Assembly (NCBI RefSeq): GCF_023898315.1
Contig: NC_064614.1
Location: forward strand, 374,417,348-374,481,347
Source of the DNA: Schistocerca nitens
Lineage: Eukaryota; Arthropoda; Insecta; Orthoptera; Acrididae
Direction of reading: 5' to 3'
Length of the DNA: 64,000 nt
Positions 20,451 to 31,623 of the stretch are shown here, piece after piece (position 1 is the first letter of the stretch; each line of letters opens with the position of its first letter). Under the pieces are notes generated by a model that did no database searches, was not told the DNA's origin, and saw only the letters and a program-made list of their open reading frames with translations. Position numbers and translations under genes: made by a program.

Positions 20451-23080
20451 CGTCACTTGCTTGTCACGTACTGAGAAGTACCTATGTATGTCGCAGATCC
20501 TCGTGACTAATTATAAATTAATCCTGTTACATTGCGAAAATCGCTTCGAATGTATCGAGACCTTGATGTTCATTATTAATTTGTTGTTTAAATCAATGCA
20601 AAACATCAGAGTTTTTCGTAAAAAGTATCATTAAGGTCGGAATGATTGTGAATGGCGCTTACTATACGATCATGGAACAATGGACGAACTTGGCTGTGCT
20701 TAAGCAACGGCACCCTCTAAGAGGCAGATTATTGCTGGTTTTGACCAAGCTGAGACTACAGCACTACCATACACACCGCAACAGTATCGGTTTTCTCATT
20801 AATTGCACTTTCTGATCAGGGAACAACAAAACTCGATGATGCGTAAACGTGCTATCTACAGACAGTTTTACCTTTCTGGGAAATTAATTAGTCAAGAGAA
20901 AAGATAAATGAACATGTAATTTTATAACAAAAGAGTTACTGGGGAGTATAATTACCCAATTGTCGATGCATACGACCAATGGCCCAAGTTGCAGTTCTGA
21001 AATCGAAATATCCTAGTGTGAATTTATTTATGAATTTCAGCTATCAGTTAACCTGACTGCTGCAAACATTTTGCAGCTGGGGAACCCGTCTTCCTGTCAA
21101 ATTGTATGATAGTGAAATTAAAAAGAAAACGATGAAAAAATTCCCTCAGTTCCGAGAACTCTACTATAGAAAACTAGTCAAAAGAATATCTTAGGTTTCT
21201 TTTCGATATCTTTGGAATGCGCATTAAAATTCTATGTACTTTTTGTTCTCATAATAAATCGAAAGGATATTTTCTGCTGATGATACTCAGAATTGGGTTC
21301 TGTTTGGAAATATTACGTAAGTCAAATGTTTCACGTAAAATTTTGATGTAATATGATGATAATATTACTAGAAAACTAATGTTCGATGCATTACTTATTG
21401 CTGGCTTTATACGAGAGGTATACTCTGATTGACGGCAAGATAGGTAAAAGTTATGAAAAGAGAAGTTCGGTCGTTTATAAACAGAAAGTGTCATTCGAGA
21501 ACTCTCGTTTTGCACGAAGAGAAGTGAAAAAATATTAGGAACTATACTTGCAGTTCGTATTGAGAGAAAAATATTGGAATTAACTTGGTCATCAAAAGCA
21601 TTTCGCACACAACGCTTTTACCAGTCGCCATAAACTGCGAAAGCAGCACACCTCAATAGCACCATAAAAAGGAACAGGTACGAGCGACCCATTACTCTGG
21701 CATAGCCGATATCGAAATGCATTGGAGCAACCAATCAACAACAAAGGATGTAGGCGCATTTGTTAGGCAAACGCGTGACGCGGCATATACAAACAAATCA
21801 GCCGCGAGCTTTATTGAAGTGGACTGGATTAAGTTAAGATCAAAGAGCGTAATTTGCAGCGCATAGAAAGCGGCGCAGCCAAATTCGTAGTAGCAGGTTT
21901 GCCGACTGCCAAATTCTAGGTTAGCCTGCAGGGAAAAAGTCCCTCTGGCGCGGCGTCCACTTCTTTTGTCCTGCTAATTGCAGCGCGGAAGTTGATTTTA
22001 GCCCAGCCACGCCATTGACTTTGGAATACAGTCCCTCTGAAAATGGAAAGCCTCGCTTTATTTTCCCCTCTCAGCAAGTGGATATTTACACCACTGGTGC
22101 CAGAAGGGGAGCAGCTATCCGATTTATATTTCTGGTCTTCGATGTCGTATGACGATTGCGGCGTATCCGCCAATAAACCTGCTGTAACTGCGCCGTGAGC
22201 TTTGATACTGCAGTCGGCCTGACAGAATCTCTTTGTTCATTAAGGGAACACTTTATCTTTCGAGTTACGGAGAATTTCCAACTGCTGTTTTGTTAGTAAA
22301 AGAAATCCAAGAGGCTGTGGCGCAGCTTTAGTTTCCGAGGGCCACTGTCCTTACAAAATACCATAATTTCCCAGTGAAAAATGTTCTATTATTTTTATCA
22401 GAAAATAACACGATTTTAAATAAACTGCGGTGTAGTCGTGGAAGTTTCGTTGACGAATCTAAGATTTTCACCTTATGTTGGAGCAAAGTGTCCGACATGT
22501 GTCGTTAACAAGAAAAGTAATTCACATTGACTTGTTACAGGGTAATCTTGTTGTTATAACTGTTTAACGTAGTCGCGTGCAAAGCTATCACATATATGAT
22601 TTTGTGTTACGAAGGTTACAAGTTGACCTGGAGTCGACCTTTAAGTAATTGGAACCGGAAACAAAGGTCTTTATAAAAATATACCTTCCGCTAATAAAAC
22701 TATAATGGAGGGCGGCGGCGTGTTTTTGCTGTTTTATACAGATCTGTCGAAGCAGAGCGACAAGTAATTTCAGCAAACGTCATAAGGTGAGAACATCATA
22801 AATTATGTACCACTGAAACTGAACTGAAGGTAATGAGACCATGGTACAGAAAGTCGTTCGAATGAAAAAAATGTATTACAGATTTATTTCCATTTCACTA
22901 TGCTCGTTATACGGTGTTATATTTCATCACTTAGAATCAAAGAACCAATAAACTTCCGCTCGTCCTGAGCTTTCCAGGATAGTTACACAGAAAGCCAGAT
23001 TGTACAAATATTCCTGTAACAACCACAGGAGGACGCTGTTATTAATCGGAGGAGTTGTCTGCTGACGCGTTTGGTTTATT
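20451..23080. other. No gene recognised
   Basis: The longest frame (minus, 21249-21608, 119 codons) has no domain and is rich in Ser, Phe and Ile, as expected of AT-rich chance frames. At 21880-22200 the sequence is GC-richer and may be single-copy, but no exon signal (open frame with paired splice sites) was convincing. Confidence 0.4.
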
Positions 23081-23088
23081 TCGAATCT

Positions 23089-23290
23089 GCGTCGTCCGCC
23101 TCGGTAGCTGCGCGATCAGAGTGGCGGATTCTTAAGAGAAGGGGCCCGGGCTCGATTCCCGGCCTGGTTGGAGATTTTCTCCGCTTGCGGACTGTGTGTT
23201 GTGTTCTTCCTCCTTTCGTATCATCATAATTGACATTACCACTGAGTTGGATTAATGGGAACGGCCTAAAAGCCAATAAATTGAAAAAAA
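23089..23290 (+). repeat. SINE-F copy (tRNA-derived)
   Basis: The head has an A-box-like 'ggtagctgcgcgatcagagt' and B box 'gggctcgattcccggcctgg' at about 23148-23167. The body is 'gattttctccgcttgcggac' and 'gtgttgtgttcttcctcc', and the copy ends 'cctaaaagccaataaattga' plus a run of A at 23282-23291. The A-rich tail and tRNA boxes make the assignment fairly secure. Confidence 0.75.
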
Positions 23291-23704
23291 AATCTCTGCG
23301 TCGTTACGAAATGTTGTCCATCTCTCAGTCTCAGATTCCTATATGGTAAACATCATGAGTACCAACTAGAAGAGAAAGTCGCGAAAAAAAGAGCCTTCTC
23401 CCGTACCATTTAAAATTCAAGCGCGTCTACTGGAGACCAAGCAAGGAGAACAATAAGATTTTCAGAGACTCTTACCGCCTGTGTCATGTCAAAACTCAGT
23501 TTAGGTAAAAATGCTGTTTCCGACCAGCGTGTCGCCCACTCTTATAAATCGCTGTTCAACTGCAAGTTATCCTTTCCACGGCTGAACACACAATCTTTAT
23601 GCTCCCCGTATGTATTAGAGACGGTTCCTACACACTTCTGACAGTCTCCCAGCAAGAAAACAATCGTTTGGAGGATGCAGAAAATGAAATATGACGACGT
23701 CTTT

Positions 23705-23895
23705 CAAATGGCTCTGAGCACTATGGGACTCAACATCTGTGGTCATAAGTCCCCTAGAACTTAGAACTACTTAAACCTAACTAACCTAAGGACATCACAC
23801 ACATCCATGCCCGAGGCAGGATTCGAACCTGCGACCGTAGCGGTCACGCGGTTCCAGACTGAAGCGCCTGTAACCGCACGGCCACACCGGCCGGC
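23705..23895 (-). repeat. SINE-A copy
   Basis: Full-length and well preserved, with the duplication 'acgacgtcttt' at 23694-23704 and 23896-23906. The intact variable-arm palindrome is altered only to 'gaccgtagcggtcacg' on the + strand. Confidence 0.94.
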
Positions 23896-24298
23896 ACGAC
23901 GTCTTTCAACTAATCGTAACTCAAAGTGTCGATCCAAATAATGAGGAAGAAAGTGTATGCGTACAATGACAACTTAATTGTAATGTACAGGTAAATGTTC
24001 AATTAAAAGGTTTGATCGCTATGGATCAGTGTGTTCCTTAATAATCTGAATTTATAGTACTTTTGCGAAAGTGCTATTTATAAATTCCAGTTAATAATAA
24101 TACGAAGACGAAATAGTAACGTTAGACACAAAGCATTATAACACGGAACATTTGAATGGTAAACAATAATGATGATTATGTAAAATTTGAAAAAGCCTGA
24201 AGTTACTATGTATCTCGATGAAGATGCCACATCGAAATGAAATGACGTAAAATATTTACTCGACTCTCCGAATAAAAAGCGACGACAAATGCCTCTCA

Positions 24299-24490
24299 GC
24301 CGGCCAGATAGGCCGAGCGGTTATAGGCGCTACAGTCTGGAACTGTGCGACCGCCACGGTCGCAGGTTCGAATCCTGCCTCTGGCATGGATGTGTGTGAC
24401 GTCCTTAGGTTAGTGGTTTAAGTAGTTCTAAGTTCTATGGGACTGATGACCTCAGAAGTTAAGTCCCATAGCGCTCAGAGCCATTTGAAC
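24299..24490 (+). repeat. SINE-A copy
   Basis: Full-length, with head 'ccggccagataggccgagcg' and B box at about 24366-24377. Target duplication is 'caaatgcctctca' (24286-24298) and 'caaatgcctgtca' (24491-24503). Confidence 0.94.
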
Positions 24491-24949
24491 CAAATGCCTG
24501 TCAAAAACTGTCTCACCTAGTATTAAACGTTGAGTATCAAATAAGGAAAATAAGCTTCTAATTTTGAGGAAACATACTAGTTTTTTTGTTTTTAAGAGAT
24601 TACGTTTAGGAATTTAAATGGTTGCAGAATTCCACAGTACCGGAGTAACACAGTTTTGCAAGCATCCAAAATGAAGGCCACAGTTACAATTACCTTACAC
24701 AAGTTATTAGACACATTGGAAATATCTGATTCACAAAAATATTAAAACACGTATGGAGAGCTTACAATCCCAAAACTAGGAACCAATGAAAACGTTAACA
24801 CATTGGGAAATAAACACCAGGCCTAAATATCAACTTTTAATGGTTTTTGATCAGTAGTATGATCATAAAGGAAGCATCCACTAAATGAAAATTCTTGTGT
24901 AATTACAGTGGAGTTCCAGTTACATCCTCTGAGTATAATAAATGATATA

Positions 24950-24977
24950 CACTACCGGCCATTAAAATTGCTACACC
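24950..24977 (+). repeat. Left terminal inverted repeat of Tc1
   Basis: Begins 'cactaccggccattaaaatt'. It pairs with 26544-26571, the only mismatch being C/T at the seventh base. Confidence 0.93.
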
Positions 24978-25182
24978 ACGAAGATGACGTGCTACAGACG
25001 CGAAATTTAACCGACAGGAAGAAGATGCTGTGATATGCAAATGATTAGTTTTTCAGAGTATTCATACAAGGGTGGCGCCGGTGGTGACACCTACAACGTG
25101 CTGACATGAGGGAAGTTTCCAACCGATTTCTCATACACAAACAGCAGTTGACCGACGTTGCCTGGTGAAACGTTGTTGTGGT

Positions 25183-25387
25183 TCAAATGGTTCAAATGGC
25201 TCAGAGCACTGTGGGACTCAACTGCTGAGGTCATTAGTCCCCTAGAACTTAGAACTAGTTAAACCTAACTAACCTAAGGACATCACACACATCCATGCCC
25301 GAGGCAGGATTCGAACCTGCGACCGTAGCGGTCTTGCGGTTCCTGACTGCAGCGCCTTTAACCGCACGGCCACTTCGGCCGGCAAAA
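25183..25387 (-). repeat. SINE-A copy inside Tc1
   Basis: Antisense copy in the 5' untranslated part of the transposon, flanked by exact 15-bp duplications 'aaacgttgttgtggt' at 25168-25182 and 25388-25402. The tail end has a doubled 'ttcaaatgg'. The perfect duplication suggests a relatively young insertion. Confidence 0.95.
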
Positions 25388-25397
25388 AAACGTTGTT

Positions 25398-26476
25398 GTG
25401 GTCCCTCGTGTAACGAGGAGAAATGCGTACCATTACGTTTCCGACTTTGATAAAAGTCGGATTGTAGCCTATCGCGATTGCGGTTTATCGTGTCGCGACA
25501 TTGCTGCTCGCGTTGGTCGAGATCCAATGACTGTTAGCAGAATATGGAATCGGTGGGTTCAGGGGGTAATACGGAACGCCATGCTGGAGCCCAACGTCCT
25601 AGTATCACTAGCAGTCGAGATGACAGGCATCTTATCCGCATGGCTGTAACGGATCGTGCAGCCACGTCTCGATCCCTTAGTCAACAGATGGGGACGTTTG
25701 CAAGACAACAACCATCTGCACGAACAGTTCGACGACGTTTGCAGCAGCATGGACTATCAGCTCGGAGACCATGGATGCGATAACCCTTGACGATGCATCA
25801 CAGACAGGAGCGCCTGCGATGGTGTACTCAACGACGAACCTAGGAGCACGATTGGCAAAACGTCATTTTTTCGGATGAATCCAGGCTCTGTTTACAGCAT
25901 CATGATGGTCGCATCCGTGTTTGGCGACATCGCGGTGAATCCCCATTGGAAGCGTGTATTCGTCATCGCCATACTGGCGTGTCACCCGACGTGATGGTAT
26001 AGGGTGCGATTGGTCACAGGTCTCGGTCACCTCTTGTTCGCATTGACGGCACTTTGAACACTGGACGTTACATTTCAGATGTGTTATGTCCCGTGGCTCT
26101 ACCCTTCATTCGATCCCTGCGAAACCCTACATTTCAGCAGGATAATGCACGACCGCATGTTTCAGGTCCTGTTCGGGCCTTTCTGGATAAAGAAAATGTT
26201 CGACTGCTGGCGTGGCCAGCACATTCTCCAGATCTCTCACCAATTGAAAACGTCTGGTCAATGGTGGCCGAGCAACTGGCTCGTCACAATACGCCAGTCA
26301 GTACTCTTGATGAACTGTGTTATCGTGTTGAAGCTGCATGGGCAGCTGTACCTGTACACGCCAACCAAGCTATGACTCAATGCCCAGGCGTATCAAGGCC
26401 GTTATTACGGCCAGAGGTGGTTGTTCTGGGTACTGATTTCTCAGAATCTATGCAACCAAATTGCGTGAAAATTTAA
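25398..26476 (+). pseudogene. Tc1-family DD34E transposase, broken
   Basis: The first part (frame of 25398) gives the DNA-binding region, 'FDKSRIVAYRDCGLSCRDIA' and 'VGRDPMTVSRIWNRW'. A frameshift near 25545-25575 moves the reading to the second frame, which carries a second HTH ('QQPSARTVRRRLQQHGLSAR'), a stop at 25781-25783, then 'VIFSDESRL' with the first catalytic Asp, a second stop TAG at 26000-26002, and the 140-codon end. That end holds 'FQQDNARPH' (second Asp) and 'SPDLSPIENVW' (Glu), spaced by 34 residues as in Tc1 DD34E enzymes. One frameshift and two stops inactivate an otherwise well-preserved gene. Confidence 0.9.
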
Positions 26477-26543
26477 TCACATGTTTGTTCTAGTACAATA
26501 TATTTGTCCAATGAATACCTGTTTATCATCTGCATTTCTTCTT

Positions 26544-26571
26544 GGTGTAGCAATTTTAATGGCCAGTAGTG
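26544..26571 (-). repeat. Right terminal inverted repeat of Tc1
   Basis: Inverse of 24950-24977, followed directly by the TA duplication. Confidence 0.93.
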
Positions 26572-26573
26572 TA

Positions 26574-27239
26574 ATTTAAATAATCTTTTTTTGAGACGTG
26601 CGGACGTTTCTGTTCGTGTACTACATAAAAAACATATTTCCATCAATCAAAAATGTACACATTTTCTTACTATCCTTTTTTGGTTATTTTAGGGCTCCCA
26701 AAAATATCAGTAAACACGGCGAATTTTATCAGCAATTTTTTTTACGGAAGTGATCGTTCATCGATATGTATCTTTAACACTAAAGGGGAGTGCGAAGTGT
26801 AGCCCACCAACCCCGCGGAAAGTGAGGGAAGCCCATATTCTGAACATGGTGGTTCCGACCGTATGACACGCCATCTTCAGGAACAGCACAGTATTAAACA
26901 GTGTTCCACAGCGCACCAGCAGGCTTTACTGCGCAGAAATTTGCACACATCGCACGGATCCATTCCGCCCGCTACTGGGAAGTGCCTCGCAGTGTTCCCA
27001 GCTGAATACGCATGCTGACATAATGAAAGCGGGAAGGAATTTCTCCAGCGACACGAACACCAGCACCAGACTTCACCGTCAATTCGCGCTCTCGGGCGAG
27101 GAAGTGAAATACTCGAGGTGCGGAGTGGGAGGGGAACAGTTGTAAAGATAAGCAGCTGCATCGCTTTATCCGTAGGGAAAGAACAAGGTGAGAGTCTTCC
27201 AAATCTCTATCCGCCTTACCATAATTTAACCGTATAGCG
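26574..27239. other. No feature recognised
   Basis: Only short overlapping frames. No repeat or RNA pattern was identified. Confidence 0.4.
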
Positions 27240-27680
27240 TTTAAAAGCGACGTAGCTGGACGAGAGGTAGAGTGTTACGGAAGAGAAAAAGGAAGAAAGG
27301 AAGGTAAAAAAAAGGAAAACTTTTTATCGGCTTTCGCGGAGGCGGCTCGCGCCGCGCCGGTGTGGCTTCGCGGCATTGAATTGCAAATTCTGGAGCGGCG
27401 GTAGCAACGGTGGCGGCAATGGAGGTAGGCAGGTTTGGGCTGGCACTTGGAAGCCGCAATTTTGGTAGCCCGGGGCTGATGGTGCGGGCAAGTGGATGCC
27501 ACCCCCGCACCACCGCTGCCACCTCGGGTTCGCCTCGAGTGCCTCCGGCGCTCCCCGCAGACAGCTGCGAACGGCCCGGCAAGTCTCCAGCAGTTGGCTG
27601 CGGCCAGCGCATCATATTGCTTCTAGGGTTTGACAGCCAGATCCGTGAGATAGCGGCGAGATGGACGTGTCTGATCAACA
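27240..27680. other. CpG-rich block, no gene recognised
   Basis: GC-rich, with many CG dinucleotides between about 27340 and 27620. Frames of 103 codons (+, 27410-27721) and 145 codons (-, 27241-27678) overlap one another and are Pro/Arg/Ala-rich with no domain, so both are probably composition artefacts. A candidate promoter or non-coding exon. Confidence 0.35.
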
Positions 27681-28009
27681 GGTGCTGGCTTCCTTTTTTC
27701 TTCCGTGGCCGTGTACCTTAGAAACGGCACGCCCAACTACTGCAATATTGACAGGAAGTAACGGATCCCGAGGAATGGTTGATCTGTTAGTACTGACAGA
27801 CTTGGGTGCCATGCCGCTGTGTACTCTGAAACGAATGGTGTTCAAATCCCTGAGTGAACATATCGATTTTGGTATTTCAGTCACTTCAAGAGCATACCGC
27901 AAAATTCAGCTTCAAACAAGTCAAACAAAGAAATAGCTGATTTTTATATTTAGATGCAAAACCTATTATAACATGAATTGAAAAACGCACATACTAAATA
28001 AACATTTTA

Positions 28010-28210
28010 AAAATGGTTCAAATGGCTCTGAGCACTATGGGACTTAACTTCTGAGGTCATCAGTCCCCTAGAACTTAGAACTACTTAAACCTGACTTACA
28101 TAAGGAAATCACACACGTCCATGCCCGAGGCAGGATTCGAACCTGCAACCGTAGCGGTCGCGCGGTTCCAGACTGTAGGGCCTAGAACCGCTCGGCCACT
28201 CCGGCCGGCA
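28010..28210 (-). repeat. SINE-A copy
   Basis: Full-length antisense copy with the tail end 'aaatggttcaaatggctctg' at the left. Target duplication 'aaacatttta' lies at 28000-28009 and 28211-28220. Confidence 0.93.
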
Positions 28211-28280
28211 AAACATTTTAGTTCAACTAAATGATTAGTATGGATAATTACAGGTATGAATGATTTGAGAATGAGAAAAC

Positions 28281-28960
28281 AAACCTTTTTTTCTGAAGTA
28301 GCCTATGTTCTTGCTCACATTGTTCCACTCGCAAACAGAGCGAGGGAAAAACGACTCTGTGGATCCAAATTGATTGCCTTCACTCACTTGCTGTTACCCA
28401 CAGTTGTGTTGCGTATCAGTAGTTTTGTTATGACGAGTGTTGGTGAACAATTAAGCTACTATACGTGCAATAACATCAGCTACCCTCACATACCTGTTTG
28501 GGTAGGCATAGCTCGTGATGTGCGCTGTTCCTCCCTCCCCCCCCCCCCCAATCAACTGTCACAAACGCACGACGGTGCGTAATACATGTGCAGTGGTGTA
28601 GACAGGAGTGCGAATCTATGCATCGTGCTATTGAAATAGCTATACTTCATACCACGTGTACATTATGCAACAACTTTAACAATTTTTAACACAGTTGATG
28701 TCTGATGTAAAAAAAAGATGTTCCATTCCGTACTTCAACTTCTTAGTGGTAGAAACTTTTTTTTCTGAAGTAGCCTATGTTCTTGCTCACACTGTCCCAC
28801 TCGCAAAGAGATAGAGGGGAAAACGACTGTCTGTACGCCTCTCCACGAGCCCCAGTCTCTCTAATCCTATCTTCGTGGTATTCAGCCGCAGAATCGTTCT
28901 GCAGTCAGCCTTGAATACCGGTTCTCTAAATTTTCTCAACAGTGCTTCTCGAAAAGGAGA
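28281..28960 (-). mobile_element. CR1/Jockey-like LINE 3' fragments with a duplicated block
   Basis: The antisense LINE tail is recognised at 28752-28960 (for example 'ccactcgcaaagagatagag', 'gtctgtacgcctctccacga', 'gttctgcagtcagccttgaa', 'ggttctctaaattttctcaa'). A 76-bp piece of the same sequence also lies at 28281-28356. Both copies start with the same non-LINE run 'ttctgaagtagcctatgttc'. The roughly 395 bp between them is not recognised and contains a C-tract at about 28537-28549. Confidence 0.7.
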
Positions 28961-30080
28961 GAGACATTATGATATATTATGGTGACGTCCAATTTAATGA
29001 GATGTTCTTTGGTAAACTTCATTTCCTGTCTAACTTTTTTCTTACTAGATTCAAAATTCTCGACTGAACTCGGATACAACAACATGATTTCTTTAGTGTG
29101 TGGCTGCTATAGGCAGCAAGTCTTAAGACTTTTGGCAACATGTTTGAACTTCAGCGATTTTCCCTGATATAAGAATAAAAAGTATTTCGAAATCTTCTGT
29201 CTGATGATGCTTATTAAAGGCAAAACCTGTATTGCGGAATCTCGGTCTGATGACGATTGTTGTAGCCGAAGCTGGGCAACACCAACAGAAAGAAAATAAA
29301 CTGCACTTTCGACTGCTACTCTTTATTTCTGAATAACCTTAAACTGACAAACTTTGCAACATTAGATAGTATGTCTTTCATCAGATTAGAACCCTTAGTT
29401 CTTCCGCAGCGTGGTTGCCGTGCGCATCATTTGTTGAAGAGATCTCCAGCAACCTTTGGGAGTACCATAGTGAGCTGCTTACCTCTCGGGTGGTAGACGG
29501 GTTCGCGGACCTGATCTCTTATGTGGAAGTGGGGATAACTTCCGTCGAGGTATGTGGAGGGAACAGGTCGGAATGAGAAGTAAGAACACGTCGACACGCG
29601 ACAGTCTGGACAGCGCGACGCAGCACCCTTTGCCAAGTCGACCTTTGGAAGCCATGCCGGTGCTGCAACTTAGCTGAGGCACTTGAGTTCCTGTGAAATG
29701 CGTTTTCATGGAAGCAGTCAGATAAACAGTTCCTGGGATCGCTGTAGAGCAGAAGACTCTCTAGTTACCGTCTAACACCCTCCTCTCTCCACACTTCCGC
29801 TTGGTTACATCACCACTTTATCTTCATTGCGCTATGCAGCAGTGTCAGCTCTAAAATGAAAACGCTAGCTGGCGTGCCATAAATACAGGAACTGGACACT
29901 CCACTCTCATTTAAAACTTTTTGGGTCTCATGTTCAATATATAAAGGACACTTTGCGACTCAGTAAGACTGTTTGCGCGCATACGACTGTCCTCGCTTAA
30001 GATAATTGGTAGTAAGAGTGTGTAGTAAGAGAATTATATGGAAAATTAATTTACAGTGGATGGACAACTAAAGGATTCAG
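28961..30080. other. No feature recognised
   Basis: The sequence includes overlapping minus-strand frames at 29427-29709 without a domain. No SINE, LINE or transposon signature was secured. Confidence 0.4.
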
Positions 30081-30084
30081 CTGA

Positions 30085-30260
30085 CCGAGATGCAGTATGG
30101 TTAAGCCACGGGACTCTCGTGCAGTAGGATTGGGGTTTAAACACCCGTCTGGCAGTCAGATATGCTTTTTCCACTGACTAAAGTAAATGCCGTACTGTTA
30201 TTTTGAAACAGTCACTTTCCTGATCCGTCCATATCCAGCTGCACACGGTAAAAACATTGA
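30085..30260 (+). repeat. SINE-D copy (tRNA-derived)
   Basis: The head has 'gatgcagtatggttaagcca' (A box region), 'cgggactctcgtgcagtagg' (anticodon and variable region), and B box 'ggggtttaaacacccgtctg'. The body follows with 'gatatgctttttccactgac'. The B box has a T where C is usual, so its promoter is probably weakened. Confidence 0.65.
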
Positions 30261-30329
30261 AACTGAAAGCGCTGCACCACCAAGTTAGCCAAACTTAAAT
30301 AGCCTCCACCACCCATTTCTTCCTCCTCA

Positions 30330-31080
30330 TATTTCCTGAAGTTACACCAGGTATCTTCGCCTAAGACAGATCGTATTCACAGTGCTAAATGCAGGTTCCT
30401 TCACTCTACTTTGGCACTATTATGCTGCTACAGTACATTTTTGCTATTATCTACTTTTCCATCGGCTTTCAACTTTTCCATCAGATTTCAACTATAACAG
30501 TCTGTCTAAGTAGAATCTGCATAGGACGTATTTAAATATCGATCTCCCATCCGTCATTTGTGAGTTCTGCGGACGTACATGTTATTAAAGATATGCGGGC
30601 GCTGGTGTTGCAAGTATGCTCTTCTTATTTTAGTTTTAGATTTGAAGACAGCCAAATTCGACCAAAACTGATAGCTGCATTCAAATAAAAATCGTGATGT
30701 AAACTGTTTCGTTCTCAAGAAATACCTCATTCGTGCAGAAACAGAATCAGTCTCACTGTCATATGTGCTAAAGACAAAGCTTTGATTGGTGGATAAATCT
30801 TGTGATATTAATGACAACCCTCTACATGTGCTAACAAATTTTAAATACACACTTCATATAATTTATGCTTAAAACATTGCTGAGTATTTTCTACTATTTC
30901 AGATTGTTTTATTAAATGACAACAGTTCAAATTTTCTAGATTAGTTGCTTTTTCCTTTCTTCTTAAAAAAAAGAATTTGAATTAGATAGCTAGATTTTAT
31001 TTGCTTAAGATACCGAAAAAGTAGGATAGAGCGTCAAGTAACGAGATTTCTAAGAATGGAAGGATGTACAAGAGAAGGCC
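30330..31080. other. No feature recognised
   Basis: AT-rich, with chance frames only. Confidence 0.4.
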
Positions 31081-31084
31081 GGGA

Positions 31085-31300
31085 AAGAAATGAGGATGTA
31101 AGGAAATATTTAGTAATATATAACCTAAATGAAAAAAATAAACTGAAATAGGAGAAAATCTAAGAAACATGTACACCGTACGTGTCGAGAAGGATTCCCA
31201 ATAAAGGGTCTCAATTATAAATGCACTGGAAGAAGAAATGTATGAAAACCGTACAAGAGGTTGAGCACCATAACGGGCAATTTTTCTTATCCACGAAGTG
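31085..31300 (+). mobile_element. LINE 3' coding-tail remnant
   Basis: One frame gives 'RTCREGFPIKGLNYKCTGRR' and then 'NV*KPYKRLS'. This matches the common LINE C-terminal pattern ERIPKK.LNY...GRR..GRPKKRW, with a stop where Gly-Arg is expected. Boundaries are uncertain. It is probably a remnant of an RTE-like tail. Confidence 0.5.
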
Positions 31301-31412
31301 AAGAAGAAAAGAAGCGAAGATTAACGAAAGTGCTTGAAACAGGTAATGTGGAATTAATAAACAGCGATCGATAGATCGTGTGTTTTTGGTTTAAGTGTTT
31401 TTGAGGTATCAA

Positions 31413-31609
31413 AATGGTTCAAATGGCTCTGAGCACGATGGGACTTAACATCTGAGGTCATCAGTCCCCTAGAACTTAGAACTACTTAAACCTAACTAAC
31501 CTAAGGACATCACACGCATCCATGCCGAGGCAGGATTCGAACCTGCGACCGTAGTGGTAGCGCGGTTCCTGACTGAAGCGCCTAGAACCGCTCGGCCACA
31601 CCGGCCGGC
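31413..31609 (-). repeat. SINE-A copy
   Basis: Full-length antisense copy flanked by 'tttttgaggtatcaa' (31398-31412) and 'ttttgaggtatcaa' (31610-31623). The variable arm carries a change ('gaccgtagtggtagcgcgg'). Confidence 0.95.
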
Positions 31610-31623
31610 TTTTGAGGTATCAA

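Larger units (their letters stand above)
24950..26571 (+). mobile_element. Complete Tc1-like transposon copy, inactivated
   Basis: Both ends are present. The terminal inverted repeats 24950-24977 and 26544-26571 match over 28 bp with one difference, and TA lies on each side (24948-24949, 26572-26573). Removing the inserted SINE leaves about 1.4 kb, a normal length for a Tc1 element. The transposase frame lies at 25398-26476 on the + strand. Confidence 0.93.
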
